This document shows, piece by piece, positions 34,519 through 49,672 of a stretch of 64,000 nucleotides of DNA. How positions within the stretch are numbered: position 1 is the stretch's first letter; the number at the start of each line of letters is the position of its first letter. Origin of the DNA: Notamacropus eugenii (Eukaryota; Chordata; Mammalia; Diprotodontia; Macropodidae); contig NC_092875.1 of assembly GCF_028372415.1 (NCBI RefSeq), positions 56,594,919-56,658,918 on the forward strand, in the 5' to 3' direction. Position numbers and translations under genes: made by a program. Under the pieces are notes generated by a model. That model did no database searches. It had not been told where the DNA came from and worked only from the letters and a program-made list of their open reading frames with translations.

Positions 34519-35035
34519 CAATGATCCTCAAACATTTTGGTCTCAGGAACTATTTATGTTCTTAAAAATTATTGAGGACCCTGAGAAAGAGCTTTTGTTT
34601 CATATCAATATTAACTGTGTTAATAATTAAGAATAATAAATATTTAAAATATTTTAGTAATTCAATTACATGCAATGAATCCATTATAGGACTATGTGAC
34701 AAAGTGGATAGAATGCCAGGTCTGGAGTCAGAAGAACTTGAGTTCAAATCTGACCTCAGACACTCACTAGCTACATGTCCCTGGGCAAATGACTCAGTTT
34801 CCTCATCTGTAAAATGAGCTGGAAAAGGAAATGGCAAACTACTGTAGTATCTTTGCCAAGAAAACCTCAACAGGAGTCATGGAGAGTCAGATGTAACTGA
34901 AATGACTGAACACCAGCAAAACGTACTATATGTTAACTTAAATGATATATTTTAATAAAAAATAACTATATTCTCTCAAAGAAAAATTTTAGAGATAAGA
35001 GTACCATTGTTTTATATTTTTGCAAATGTGAATTG
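34519..35035 (+). mobile_element. hAT-Charlie-type DNA transposon, non-autonomous
   Basis: Starts 'caatgatcctcaaac', a decayed form of the CAGTGGTTCTCAAAC terminal repeat of Charlie/MER5-like elements. It continues 'ttggtctcaggaactattta', 'tattgaggaccctgagaaag', and after the SINE 'aataactatattctctcaaa', 'accattgttttatatttttg'. A SINE interrupts it. The right terminal repeat was not found. Confidence 0.65.
34689..34923 (+). repeat. tRNA-derived SINE (Mar1/MON1-like)
   Basis: tRNA-like head ('gtggatagaatgccaggtct', 'gagttcaaatctgacctcag'), a 'catctgtaaaatgagctgg' middle and the marsupial tail 'ggcaaactactgtagtatct ... aaatgactgaacaccagc'. Inserted in the hAT-Charlie element. Confidence 0.85.
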
Positions 35036-35039
35036 TGCA

Positions 35040-36765
35040 TTAATTTTGTATCAAGACTGCAAAGATCAATGCATTTATTCCAGGTTCATAAGATTCAAAG
35101 AAGTTATTTGACACTTTACATATTTCAGCACCAATTATGTTAATTGCCAGGCATTCATATAAAAGAAGTTTTTCTTCAATAATTAGTTGGTGTTGATACC
35201 AGACAAATATAAGCAAAACAGCCTGTCTAGAGGTTTCAAGAGTATACATGGTAATGAGAGCTTGTGCTAAGATCATTACAATGGGAATAAAGAAGAAAAA
35301 GTGGATGGCAGATGTTTTGGACATAAAATCAAAAGCACTTTGAATGTGAGGGGATGTAGGAAGTGAGAGAATATAAATACCTAAAGATAACAAAATTTTG
35401 AGCCTTAAAAATTAATATTCTTGAAACTTCTAGATAAAACACCTCAACATCCTGAAAAACAGTTGTATAAATGGAAACCAGAAAAGAATAGGGCTTTGTT
35501 TCCAGGTTCTAGAGGCAATGTCGGTCTTTAAAGCCTCCACGAAAAGTCCTGTTGCCATCTCATTAACACAGCAAGGTAGAGATATTGCATTAATTTGGAA
35601 TTTGTGGCATGTCATATTCATGGAGTAAATTCAGCACCATGATCAGGAATCTCACTGTTCTTATATATGGATTCCTAGCATTTCTTAATGGGATAAGTGT
35701 TCAGCAGTCATTAAATTCAATCTCTACTAAGACAAGAACTCCCCTTTATGACATCTCAGAAAATGAATCAGCAGTCTTCCACTTTGAGATTCTCCCCTAA
35801 GGATGAATACACAATCTCACAAGTCAGACTGTCTCTGGCCAGTTCTAGAAAATTTTTATTTATATCAGTGATGAATCTCACTGTTTGCAGTTTCATTGAA
35901 TTATGGCCTTTCAGGTCTAGATCATCTAGCCAAATGTCCACCTGATGAAATAATAATCTCCAGTGACATCCCTGTTAAGTGTATACTCAGCTTTTCTTTG
36001 AACATCTGCAACAGTTTTCTGAGGCAGCTCTTTCATAAATACATAAATTTTAAATCTTTATGAAGATAAAAAAGAAAAAAATTACTGACACAACAACATA
36101 GAGAAGAAATGGGCAAGGTGACAAAGGGTAGAAAAAGTGGATAGATGTAATGGGGAGAGATGTGGCATCAACATATGGTGAAATGTCCCACTTAATTTGA
36201 ATCAAACTTGAAATAGCTACATATACAAAGCACTACTGATTTACAACTCCCATATGAATGTCTCTGTTATAGAATACTAGCTATAGAGATCCATTGACAG
36301 ACTATGACTGTTATCTGAAGAGTATTTTAGCTAAATTTGAAGCAAATAATCACCAGGTTGGCCCCTGGATGGGAAATTTATTTGGCTACAATAATTCCTC
36401 ACAAGTATCTATTCCTCATAGAGGGATTATCATGTATGGCCATGGAGGTCATAGCCTCACTGATAAAATCCTGGACCTGTTATTAATTAGAAGGACACAA
36501 AGATTTTATATGCTTTTACTTTCAAACAATATTGGAGAACTTTGTTACTACTGTTGACCTGAATTCTAAAAACAAAGAAGAGACCAGTGGGTATCAATAC
36601 ATAAGGAAAAAATTGATGAATTGAAAAGATCAGAAAATGCAGGAGAGAATATTCTCCTTGGGGAGATGATTGAAAATAGAGGACTAAAGGCACAGTCAAT
36701 ATATTCTTGTTCTAGATATCAAATTCTAGTTTCCAGGAAGCTAGAGACAGTGAAAATCCCACCAT
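35040..36765. other. Unassigned stretch
   Basis: No identified gene or repeat. The minus strand holds a 117-codon open frame (35040-35393) with hydrophobic stretches that I do not recognise; it lacks receptor motifs. Short plus-strand frames at 35609-35945 and 36294-36557 also have no recognisable domain. Confidence 0.4.
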
Positions 36766-36769
36766 CTCC

Positions 36770-36985
36770 AGGAAGCCTTTCCCAATCCCTCTAATAAAAT
36801 TGTTCTCCTTTTGATTATTTACTATTTATTCTGTAGATAGCATATTTTGTATGTAGTTATTTTATGTTTCCATCTTTATCGTATGAGCTCCTCAAGGGCA
36901 GGAAATATCTTTTGCCTTTCTTTGTATCCACAGCACTTGTGGTTGGCACACAATAGGCACTTACTGAATGCTTATTGCCTGACCT
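36770..36985 (+). mobile_element. L2 LINE 3' end
   Basis: 'gagctcctcaagggcaggaa', 'tatccacagcacttg' and 'ggcacttactgaatgcttat' are the classic L2 3' terminus. Confidence 0.7.
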
Positions 36986-37724
36986 GGTAGGAGTCTTATA
37001 AACTTTCCAGGTAGGATTATAGGATGATAGGGTGATATTTTTAGATTTGAAAGAAACAGAGACTATCTAGTCTCACCGCTTTAAGCAGATCAAGAAACAG
37101 GTCCAGAAGTGACAGATCCTTGATGACACAGGTGGGAGATACAATATCCTAACAAAGGTCTTTGCAGGTTTGTACTCTTTAAGGAATGCATCAAGAGGTG
37201 TTTATGAGGATGAATTCTGTGCCAACTTCCATAATGGAGGGAAGAGTAAGAATCTCTCTCATCCAAAAGGTTGAATCAGACTGGACTGGACTCCGGGCTA
37301 CATTGGAAGATGATTTGGATTTTGTTGGTCTTTGCATGATCTTTCTGGGTTTCTGAGGAAGAAAGGGGTACTTCTTGCCCTTGCTTTCCCTTCCTTCACA
37401 TTGCCTCCCCTTCCCTCATAGCACTTACTGGGCATCACCAAGAAGCCACCTTTGACTGATCTTGCTTCTGTCATAGATGAATGTCAAGAAATAAGACACC
37501 AGCTCCCCCTCAAAGGAAAAAAGAGATGACCTCAGGTTTGGAGATTAATATCTCAGTGAGGCACAAGTAGACTACTTCCTATGCCAGAACTGATGGCTTC
37601 TCTGGGGGCATTAGCAGGTAGGAGAATATTTATGATTATTTGAATCCTCATAGCTCTTCATTAGTAAATTATGCAATTGTCTTTCCATTTTTGGAATATC
37701 TCAGCTCCCTATAGGTCAACAGGG

Positions 37725-37805
37725 AACAATGCCAGAAAGCTTCCTAATAATGAGAGCTGTCCAACAGTGGAATTGCTTGTCTTATGGGACAGTAAGTTAC
37801 TCAAA
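37725..37805 (+). repeat. CR1/L3 LINE fragment
   Basis: 'aatgagagctgtccaacagt' followed by 'ggaattgcttgtcttatggg' is the CR1/L3 3' portion. Confidence 0.6.
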
Positions 37806-38014
37806 GGTAATATTTACTTTTTTTTTGAGATAATTATCTGTATAATTTGGCAGAACTGGACACGGTGTGAATGAACATGCCAAATAGAGCTACCATGAAT
37901 CAGAAATGCTCATAAATGCTTCTAAATTTAAGAATAACAACAAATTTATTTTATATACCTTGTATACTCATAAAAGTTAAAAATGAGTCAACATGGCCTA
38001 TTGGAAAGACCTCT

Positions 38015-38200
38015 GGACTTGAATTCAGAAGAGCTTTGACATTTAATGTTTAATTAGGCCATTCATAGCCTCTCAGGTTTGAGTTTACTCATCTATAAAG
38101 TAGAAACAAAAATACCTGGGGGACCTATCTTATAAGACTGTTGTGAGGAATACTTGAGATAAGGTATGCAAAATGTAGCATAAATCTTGGCTGCTATAAT
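38015..38200 (+). repeat. MIR
   Basis: Near-complete MIR in sense: 'ggacttgaattcagaagagc', 'ctcatctataaagtagaaac', 'gactgttgtgaggaatactt'. Confidence 0.65.
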
Positions 38201-38549
38201 CAATGCATGGTAGCTCTTTTACGTTGGTGGTTTCGCAACATAATAAAATATTACTTTATTTTTATTTATTTATTTCCTGTGAAAGAAAAGGCATATGAAA
38301 TGAATTAGGATTTACATTTAACAAAATGTAAAATTCTTTGTACTAGTTTATATCTGAGAGAAAGGCAATATTCTTCCATTATTATTTTAGAAATGAATTT
38401 TGGCTTGTAGGGAGTGATATTCAAAATGAAAATTAATTCTTAAGGACCAAAGATAGACATATTCTTGTGGATGATGAGTCTCTGAATCATATCAGCTAAA
38501 GAGAGTCCTTTCTTATGCAGGGAATGATAGTATTCATATATGCCCCAAC

Positions 38550-38665
38550 ATGAGTTCAAATTCCTTGAGAGCAGGGATTGTCTCACTTTTGTATTTATGA
38601 CCCCATTGTCTAATACAGTGCCTGGCATATAGTAGGTGCAATTGATGTTTATTGATTGATTCACT
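38550..38665 (+). mobile_element. L2 LINE 3' end
   Basis: 'ccttgagagcagggattgtc', 'gtgcctggcatatagtaggt' and 'gtttattgattgattc' are diagnostic. Confidence 0.75.
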
Positions 38666-39225
38666 CAACTGGCTACTTTCAAGCCAGTTTCAAATAAGTT
38701 CTGGAGCATTCATTACTAGGGTCTGGACCCTTTGGGGAAAAAATGGTTTGAATTATCAGGAAGGCAATCACTGCGTCTTTATGTTTAGCAAATTATAGGT
38801 GATACTTGGTTATAATTTTCAAAAACAAAAAAAAGTTAAAAGAAAATTTCTTAATATAAAAAAGTATATTTTAATATTGTCAGCCTTTCCTAATGGAATG
38901 TTTTCTTTTCCATATTTTTAGTTTACCAGCTAATCATATTTCAGTGGAGAAATTAGGAAAAATACCTAAATAAATAAAACTCAAGTAAATCAAACAATGA
39001 ATTTTACCTGTTGGGTTTTATTCTAAAGATGGTAGAAATAAGTTGCCATTTTTTAAATCTTTTTTGTCTTTTTCTGTAGTGACCTGTTTTCCATTATCCC
39101 TAATTAAAAGAAGAAAAGACACTTTCTCTAAAGTTTAATTTATTTCTATGAAGAATTTTTTAGTTAAATTAGCTTGAGTTCCTTAATATGTGATCCCTAT
39201 GTTTTGAAGTTCTTGTTTTATAGAT

Positions 39226-39680
39226 AATAAACGTCCATGAGAAGGCAATAGTACAGAAACTCAATTCTTGTGTACACAGTATTGCTTTTTCTTTTCATGA
39301 GGGACTCGATCCAAAGAAAAGGGAGACTTAATATTCAGCAGATCCTTTTCAGTTTCTTCTTCTTCATCATATCTCTTATGATCAGTTGATAGGAGGTCCT
39401 GTTCACCAGATAAGTCCTGCAATCAGCTTCTCTATGGATTCTGCGTAGCCAAAGAATTATCCAGAGGAACAGAACTGAAAGACTCTGATCTGCTGGACTG
39501 GAATTACTTAGGCAGGTACTACATGCATCCCAGACATCTGACATTGAGCAGAGTTTTTCCAGATAAATTTCATGCTGAATCTTCACCACCACCAACGACA
39601 CAAGGTTTTAAATTTTCAAGACCTTCCTTCATCAGTGCCACCATCACCTACAAGCTTTCAGAATTCCAGTCCTCATAATA
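39226..39680 (+). other. Unidentified coding-like segment, possible pseudogene piece
   Basis: One plus-strand frame (first base congruent to 39226) is open from 39382 to the stop at 39676-39678, about 98 codons. Upstream it is interrupted only by TGA codons, each one transition from CGA. It contains a Ser-rich patch and then '[17 protein letters not shown]' and '[18 protein letters not shown]'. I do not recognise it. The minus strand also has an 88-codon frame (39335-39601), so composition may explain both. It stops where antisense L1 begins (about 39690). It could be a retrocopy fragment, an unknown repeat or chance. Confidence 0.3.
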
Positions 39681-39689
39681 GTGATGTGG

Positions 39690-42600
39690 ATTCTCTGAGG
39701 ATACCATCATATCTTCTACAGAGAGTATTAATTTCGTTTCTTCTTTGCCTATTCTAATCCTTCAATTTCTTTTTCTTCTCTTATTGCTAAAGCTAAGATT
39801 TCTAGCACCATATTGAATAACAGTGGTGATAACTGATATCCTTGTTTCACCTCTCATCTTATTGGAAATGCTTGTAGCTTATCCCCATTACATATATTGC
39901 TGGCTAGTAGTTTTAGGTAGATAGTACTTATTATTTTAAGGAAGGCTCCATTTATTCTTATGCTTTCTAGTGTTTTCAATAGGACTGGGTGTTGTATTTT
40001 GTCAAAAGCTTTTGCTGCCTCTATTAAGAAAATCATATGGTTTCTGTTAGTTTTGTTGTTGATGTGATCAAGTTATGCTGATAGTTTTCCTAATATTGTA
40101 CCAGCCCTGCATTCCTGGTATAAATCCTACCTACTCAAAGTGTATTATTCTCATGATAATTTCCTGTAATCTTTTTGCTAGTTTTATTTAAAATTTTTGG
40201 GTCTATATTAATTAGAAAAATTGGTTTATAATTTTTTCTCTGTTTTGGCTCTTCCCAGTTTAGGTATCAGAATTATATTTGTATCATAAAAAAAATTTGG
40301 TAAGACTTTTTCCTTACCAACTTTCCCAAATAGTCTATATACTATTGGAATTAACTGTTCTTGAAATGTTTGATAGAATTTACTTGTAAACACATCTGCC
40401 CCTGGAGATTTTTTCCCCAGGGAGTTCATTGATGACTTGTTCAATTTTTACTTTTCTGATATGGAGTTATTTAAATATTTTACTTCCTCTTCTGTTTATC
40501 TGGGCAATTATATTTTTGAAAATATTCATCCATTTCATTAAGATTGTCAAATTTATAGGCATACAGTTGAGCAAAGTAATTTCTAATTATTGTTTTAATT
40601 TCCTCTTCATTGGAGATGAATTCACCCTTTTCATTTTTGATACGGATAATTTGGTTTTCATCTTTCTTTTTTAAATCAAATTGATCAAAGGTTCATCATT
40701 TTTTTTGGTTTTTTCATAAAACCAGCTCTTAGTTTTATTTATTACTTGAATAGTTTTCTTAATTTCAAATCTGTTAATCTCTCCTTTGGTTTACAATATT
40801 TTTAATTTGGAGATTTTCAATTTGTTCTTTTTCTAGCTTTTTCAGTTTCATGCCCAATTCATTGATCTCTTCTTTTTCTATTTTATTCATGTAGACATTC
40901 AATGATATAAAACTTCCCCTAAGAACTACTTTGACTGCATCCCATAAGTTTTGGTAGGTTGTCTTATTATTTTCATTGTTTTGAATGAAGTTACTGATTA
41001 TTTCTATGATTTACTGTTTGACCCACTCATTCTTTAGGATTAGATTATTTACTCTCCATCTAATTTTTGGTCTATCTTTCCATGACCTTTTATTATATAT
41101 AATTTTTATTGCATCATGATCTGAAAAGATTATATTGACTATCTCTGTCTTTCTGCACTAGGTTTTTATGTCTTAGTACATGTCAGTTTTTGTGTATGTG
41201 TGTGGGGGAGGGGTAGCTAGGTGGTGCAGTGGATAGAGCATCAGTGCAGGAGTCAGGAGGACCTGAATTCAAATCTCACCTCAGACACTTGACACTCACT
41301 AGCTGTGTGACCTTCTGCAAATCACTTAACCCCAATTGCCTCAGCCTAGGTCATCACCAGTCATCCTGATGAATATCTGGTCACTGGATTCAGATGGCTC
41401 TGGAGGAGAAGTGAGATTGGTGACCTGCGCAATCTTCCCTCACTTAAAGCAAACTCAAGTGCAAGCCATGTCATTATTTCTCTGATGGTGTGGTCTTCTC
41501 TGGCAAGGAAGGACGAACACACACATGTGTATGTGTATGTGACATGTACTATTGGAAAAAAGGTATATTCCTTTCTATCTCCATTCAATTTTCTCTGGCA
41601 TTCTATTTTTTCCAGGATTCTATTCACCTCCTTAACTTCTTTCTTGTTTATTTTGAGGTCAGATTTATAAAATTCAGAGAGAGTGAGGTTGAGGTCCCCC
41701 ACTAGTATAGTTTTGTTGTCTATTTCTTTCTGTAACTTCCTTAACTTTTCCTCTAAGAATTTGGATGCTAATCCATTTGGTGCATATATGTTTAATAATG
41801 ATGTTATTTCATTGGTTATGGTGCCTTTTAATAGGATATAGTTTCCTTCATTATTTCTTTTGATTGTATCTATTTTTGCTTTTTGCTTTGTCTGAGATTA
41901 GGATTGCTACCCCCTGCTTTTTTTACATCAGTTAAAGCATAGTATATTTTACTCCATTCTTTTATCTTTACCCTGTATGTATCCCCCTCTTTCAGATATG
42001 TTTCTTGTAAACAACATATTGTAGGATTGTGGTTTCTAATCCATTCTGCTGTCCACCTCTATTTTATGGAAGAGTTCATCCCACTCACATTCAGTTATGA
42101 TTACGATCTGTCTTTCTCTCTATCCTATTTCTCCCCTCCCCCATTTATGATTTTATTTCTCCCTTCTCCCTTCCCTTCCTGAAAAGAGTTTTACTTTTGA
42201 CCACCACCTCCCTCAATCTTCCATTCCTTTTATCAGCCCCCCTTCCTTTTTTTCCCTTTACCCTTACTACTTCTTCCCTCCCTTCTAACCACTCCCTCCC
42301 TTTTCTTTCCCTTTCCCCTTCCTACATGCCTTTTTATGCCTCTCTTGAGTCTTGTATTTTAACATCAAATTTCCTATTGAGCTCTGGCCTTTTCATCAGG
42401 AATGTCTGGAAATCCTTTATTTCATCAAATTAGTCATCTCCTTGCCTGAAAGATTATGCCTGATTTTATTGGGTGATTGATCCTTGATTGTAATCCAAGC
42501 TCCTCTGCCTTACGGAATATCATATTCCAATCCCTCTGGTCTTTTAGTGTAGAAGCTGCAAGGTCCTGTGTGATCCTGACTGTAGTTACTCAGTATTTGA

Positions 42601-44418
42601 ATTGTTTCTCTCTGGCTGCTTGTAATATTTTTTCCTTGACCTGATAGTTCTGACATTTGGCAACAATGTTCCTTGGCATTTTCAATTTGAGATCTCTTTC
42701 AGGATTCTTTTGATGACTAGATCTGGATCTAGGACCTCAGGGCAGTTTTCCTTGATGATTTCTTGGAAGATATTATCAAGGCTCTTTTTTTCAACATGAC
42801 TTTCCAGTAGATCAACAATTCTTAGATTTTCTCTTCTGGATTTATTTTTCAAGTCAGTTGTCTTTCCACTGAGATAGTTTACATTTCCTTCTCTTTTTTT
42901 CATTCTTTAGATTTTGTTTAACTGATTCTTGATGTCTTGTAGAGTCATTAGCTTCTCCTTACACAATTCTAACTTATAACAAATTTTTTCTTCAGTTAGC
43001 TTTTGTACCTCCTTATGTATTTGACCAATTTTACTTTTTAAGGAGCTGTTCTCTTCAGTGAATTCTTTTTTCATCTCCTGAATTATATTTTTTTAAATTA
43101 TTGGTCAATTTTTATTCTAACTCTCTAATTTGGCTTTTAAAATCCTTCTTGAGTTCTTCTAAGAATGTTTTTTTGGACTTGAGACTAGTTCATATTCCCT
43201 TTTGAGGTTTCAGATGTGAGCATACTGTCAGTGCTATCCTCTTCTGAATTTGTATTTTGATCTTTCCTGTCCCCCTAATAAGATTCTATAGTCTTTGTTT
43301 TTCTGATTTGCTTCTTGCTCGTGGCGATTGCCCTTTTCCTGACTTTTAAAGTGAATCTCTACTTCTAGGGCACAGGAGGCTCTGTCCCATGTTTCTTTTG
43401 CTGAAATCTTGAGGCCTGGTTACTGACTTTGTGAGTTGCAGACTCTGGTTCTTTAAGCTAGAAGCTATGTAATGTTGCAGCTTATCTGGTGCTGAGCTGG
43501 TTTGTGTGTGGCAATGCTGAGACGAGGTGAAGTCTTTCTCAGTTTCCCCAGGGTTATACTGAATCTCATGGTGTGATGTGTGGTAGAGGTTGGTCTGGCT
43601 GTGGGAAGTCTCCTACTCCCTTAGATCTGAGCTACAGCACAGACAGGCTCAGCGACTGGTGAACCCCCATCTGTGCTGGTATCTGCCCAATTCCCCTGGC
43701 TTTGCTAAGGCACTCCTGGGGTCCTGGTGTTGGTGCTTACTAGCTCCACCCCTCTGGGGCTCAGCATTTCCTGCTGATCCACTGAGGGGACGCTTGCTAG
43801 GATGCTTCCAGTCCTGAGCTGGTACCCTTCAGCCACAGTAAGAGGGACTCTTCTCATCAATTTCTTTAGTCTCCTGAGCTGAAAAACTGCTTTACCCCTT
43901 CTGCACCCTCCACTATTCCAGGAGTTTTTATGGGGAAACTTCTCTGGATTTCTCAAGGTCAACAAGGGAAAGTGAGAGCACTTACACTTTATTCTGCCAT
44001 CTTGGCTCCCAGAAGTTTGAGTAGGTGACTTTCAAACATGTAGTCTGTTGGCTGATAGCCTCAGGAGTGGCTACTGCTGCTACTGGGGGCCCTGTACTTC
44101 TCTCACACTCTGGACTCCTATTCTGTGCTGACAGATTTGAGAACCCACACTGCTGCTTCTGATTTGGTCCACCTCGACCTGTTCCTGCTCTGTTACAGCC
44201 TAGTCTGCACTGGTGAATCCTGCACCCTCTGTGTGTCCCCAGCCCTGTGTAACTGATTTTTCCCATCGCTGTTCTGGGCTGGGCATCTGCCACATTCTGT
44301 CTCCAAGTGAATTCTGCCACTCCAAAATCTGTTCAGATTCATTTTTAGAGATATCTAAAGGAGTTTGTGGGAGAGCTCAGTTAAGTTCCTGCTTTTGCTC
44401 CACCATCTTGGCTCCACC
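39690..44418 (-). mobile_element. Long L1 LINE, 5' end present, 3' part missing
   Basis: Minus-strand order: 5' UTR (44418-43300) with two GGAGCCAAGATGG boxes (complements 44403-44415 and 43997-44009); ORF1 (about 43200-42490, including 'RRENLRIVDLLESHVEKKSL'); inter-ORF DNA (42480-42100); ORF2 endonuclease with 'MGDLNLTLSEF' (near 41700); a SINE insertion; then RT with 'AAKAFDKIQHPVLLKTLESI' and 'GDKLQAFPIR' (40036-39854). It ends in the FADD-box region near 39690. Both ORFs carry many breaks. The rest of RT, the C-terminal domain and the 3' UTR are absent and no target duplication was found, so a later deletion is likely. Confidence 0.85.
41204..41524 (+). repeat. tRNA-derived SINE with LINE-like tail (WALLSI/marsupial type)
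   Basis: Complete SINE: tRNA-like head 'gtagctaggtggtgcagtgg' with box B-like 'gaattcaaatctcacctcag', then 'ctgtgtgaccttctgcaaat', 'aaccccaattgcctcag', a LINE-derived body ('gtcatcctgatgaatatctg') and tail '...aaggaaggacgaacacac'. TG-rich flanks ttgtgtatgtgtgtg (about 41189-41203) and tgtgtatgtgtatgtg (about 41525-41540) look like the target duplication. It interrupts the L1 endonuclease region. Confidence 0.85.
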
Positions 44419-44424
44419 CTAAAC

Positions 44425-44640
44425 AAATTATTCTTAATAATTGAAAAAGAAGCATCTTGCCAAACTCCACATTCAGACAGTTATGGTCCTAATATCTAAA
44501 GTAGTAAAAGATAGAGAAAGAGACCTATAGATGAATAGTATTTATGGATATTGATGTAAAAACTTCAATAAAATCTTAACAAAAGGCTATAGTATTATAG
44601 GCAAAAATAATGCATTCACTATGACCACAATATCATGTTT
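44425..44640 (+). mobile_element. L1 ORF2 fragment
   Basis: Sense text matching the part of L1 ORF2 that codes 'NFNKILTK...' before the RT core ('aaaacttcaataaaatctta'). Short and broken; next to the antisense L1. Confidence 0.5.
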
Positions 44641-44929
44641 CTGTTTGCATCCTGATCCTTCTCCTTTGCTGACTAATACTTCTGGAGCTCAGACAAGTTT
44701 CAGGCTCTCTTCTCTACCTGTTTGGTCCATTGTGATAACATTTTAGGAAGGACAATGATAATCAAATCATTAAGAGGAGGGCAATGAATAACTAATAATT
44801 GTACATCTTCAGGTCCTCATAGGTTGACTTCTGGCACTCCCATTAAGGAAATCAACTGTACAAGGACAAGATAGAAGAGTTCTGACTAGAGACAATTTTA
44901 TTTGAAAATTATCCAAGGGTTTTACTGGT

Positions 44930-45515
44930 CTGAGAACTCAGTATGAGTCAGCAAGAACATGATAACCAAAAAAGTCGAGTCATACCTTTCAGTAAGAAGA
45001 TCATTCCACTGTCCTCCTCAGTCATGTTCAGAACACATTTGAAGTTCTACATTTGGTCCTAGGTCCCACAATTTAGTAAGTACATTGATAATCTAGAAAG
45101 GTTCCAAGAGAGAAAAACCAGGATGGAGAAGCCCCTATGAAGATTAGCTGAAGGAACTAAGGTTTCTTAGCCTAGAGAAGAGGAAACATAGCAGGGGATG
45201 GCAGAACTATCATCACATACTTGAAGGTAAGTATATGAGAGAGAAATGGAATTTGTTCTGCAAGGATTCAGAGGGTAGAATTAGGGCATTGGATAGAACT
45301 AGAAAACAGATGCATTTTGGCTCAATGTAAAAGTTCCCCACAAGGAGAGTTAATCCAGAGTGGAATGTGCTCCCTTAGAAAGCTGAGAGGTTTCCCTTCA
45401 TTGATGTCTACATGCCAAGTATATTGTGGAATGGTTTGTTGGTGTGGTGGAATTTTCTCCTATATGTTCTTTGAGGTTCCTTCCATCTCTTTATGATTTT
45501 ATTATTCTACTTGAA
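44930..45515 (+). mobile_element. CR1/L3 LINE 3' region
   Basis: Good CR1/L3 colinearity: 'acatttggtcctaggtccca', 'agaaaaaccaggatggagaa', 'cttagcctagagaagaggaa', 'acttgaaggtaag', 'tccagagtggaatgtgctcc' and terminal 'ttccttccatctctttatga'. It lies about 440 bp upstream of the OR pseudogene. Confidence 0.75.
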
Positions 45516-46054
45516 GAATGGACAGCCCAAACCCTTCTATCATAGCAGACCACTGTCCTCTCTCTGTTGTTGGTTACACAAATGGACTTGCCCTACCCAT
45601 AGTATCTCCTTCTTTATGCCAGTGCTTGATGGTCATAGATGCTTTGAGCAAATTTGAGATGGTGTGCATAAATTGGCCATTTCTAAATGTGATTCTTCCT
45701 GTTTCAAAGACAGTTTGAACTGGAAGAAATATTTAAGGTCATTTGGTCCAAGTCCTTTATCTTGCATTGAGTGGAATGTATAAATGGTGACTTGTCTAAG
45801 ATCACAAAGGGAATAAGTGACAGAAAGAGGGAAAGAACCTAGACATTCCAAGTCAGAGCCTGGTCAGAGACAGAGTTCTTTCCATTTCATATACAAGGAT
45901 AACTGTGTTTTCATGTCATGCTCTTTTCACCTCTTTTTCCCATCATAAAAATGAACCTCATAATACCAGGAAACCAAACCCAGTTCACTGAATTTATCCT
46001 CTTGAGTTTTTTAGAGAAACTGGAGCATCAGGAGTCCCTCTTTGTGCTGTCCTT

Positions 46055-48792
<2,738 letters not shown>

Positions 48793-49197
48793 CCTTTTTG
48801 GGCTGTTCTTGAGCATGTATTTGATCACATTGCTTGGAAACTGCTCATAATTTGGTCATTGGCTCTGACTCTCACTTCCCCACTCCCATGTACTTCCTCC
48901 TTTCTGTCCTTTGTGGATAGTTATGTGGCATCCACCACAGTCCCCAAGATGTTGGTGAGCATCTTGGCACAAAACAAGGTCATCCTCTATGCTGACTGCC
49001 ATGCCCAGGTATACTTCTTTATGTTTTTGCTGATTTGGATAAATTTTTCCTCACTGCAATAGTCTATGACCATTTGGGGGCTATCTGCAACCCTCTATGC
49101 TAGACAGCCATCATGAACTCTAGGCTATGAGACATGTTGGCAATGCTCTCCTGGATAATGAGCTTTCCATATTCCTTTCTTTGCAGTCTGCTGGTAC

Positions 49198-49672
49198 CAT
49201 GTGTATGTGTGTATACATATATATGAAATTATACAATAAATAATGCTATATGTCACTTCTTTTTTCTGGAGGTGGATAGTATAGTCTTTCATAGTTCCTT
49301 TATGGTTGATTTGAATATTCATGTAACTTAGTCGTTCACATTTACACCCCAAACAATTTATTACTATTACTATATACAACATTCTCTTGATTCTGTTTGC
49401 TTCACTCTTCATTATTTCATGCAAGCCTTTCCATGGCTGTCTAAAATTAACCTGTTCATCATTTCTTATACCACAGTAGTATTCCATCACAATCATATGC
49501 CACAATTTATTATAGGCATCACCTCAATTCTCAGTTCTTTGCCACCACAAAAGATGCTGTTGTGAATATTTTAGAAAAGATAGATTCTTATCCTTTTTCT
49601 CTGATCACCTTGGGTAACAAACCTAATAGTGGTATTTCTGGGTGAAAGGGTACACACAGTTTTATAACCAGG
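49198..49672 (-). mobile_element. L1 3' portion, antisense
   Basis: Antisense L1: 'ttatggttgatttgaatatt', 'catcatttcttataccacag', 'tagtattccatcacaatcat', ending in 'gtggtatttctgggtgaaag' of the ORF2 end. It removes or displaces the 3' half of the OR pseudogene. Confidence 0.7.

Noticed and set aside
39335-39601. 88-codon minus-strand frame as a gene
   Set aside because: No recognisable domain, and the plus strand of the same DNA is at least as protein-like; reported only as an unexplained segment.
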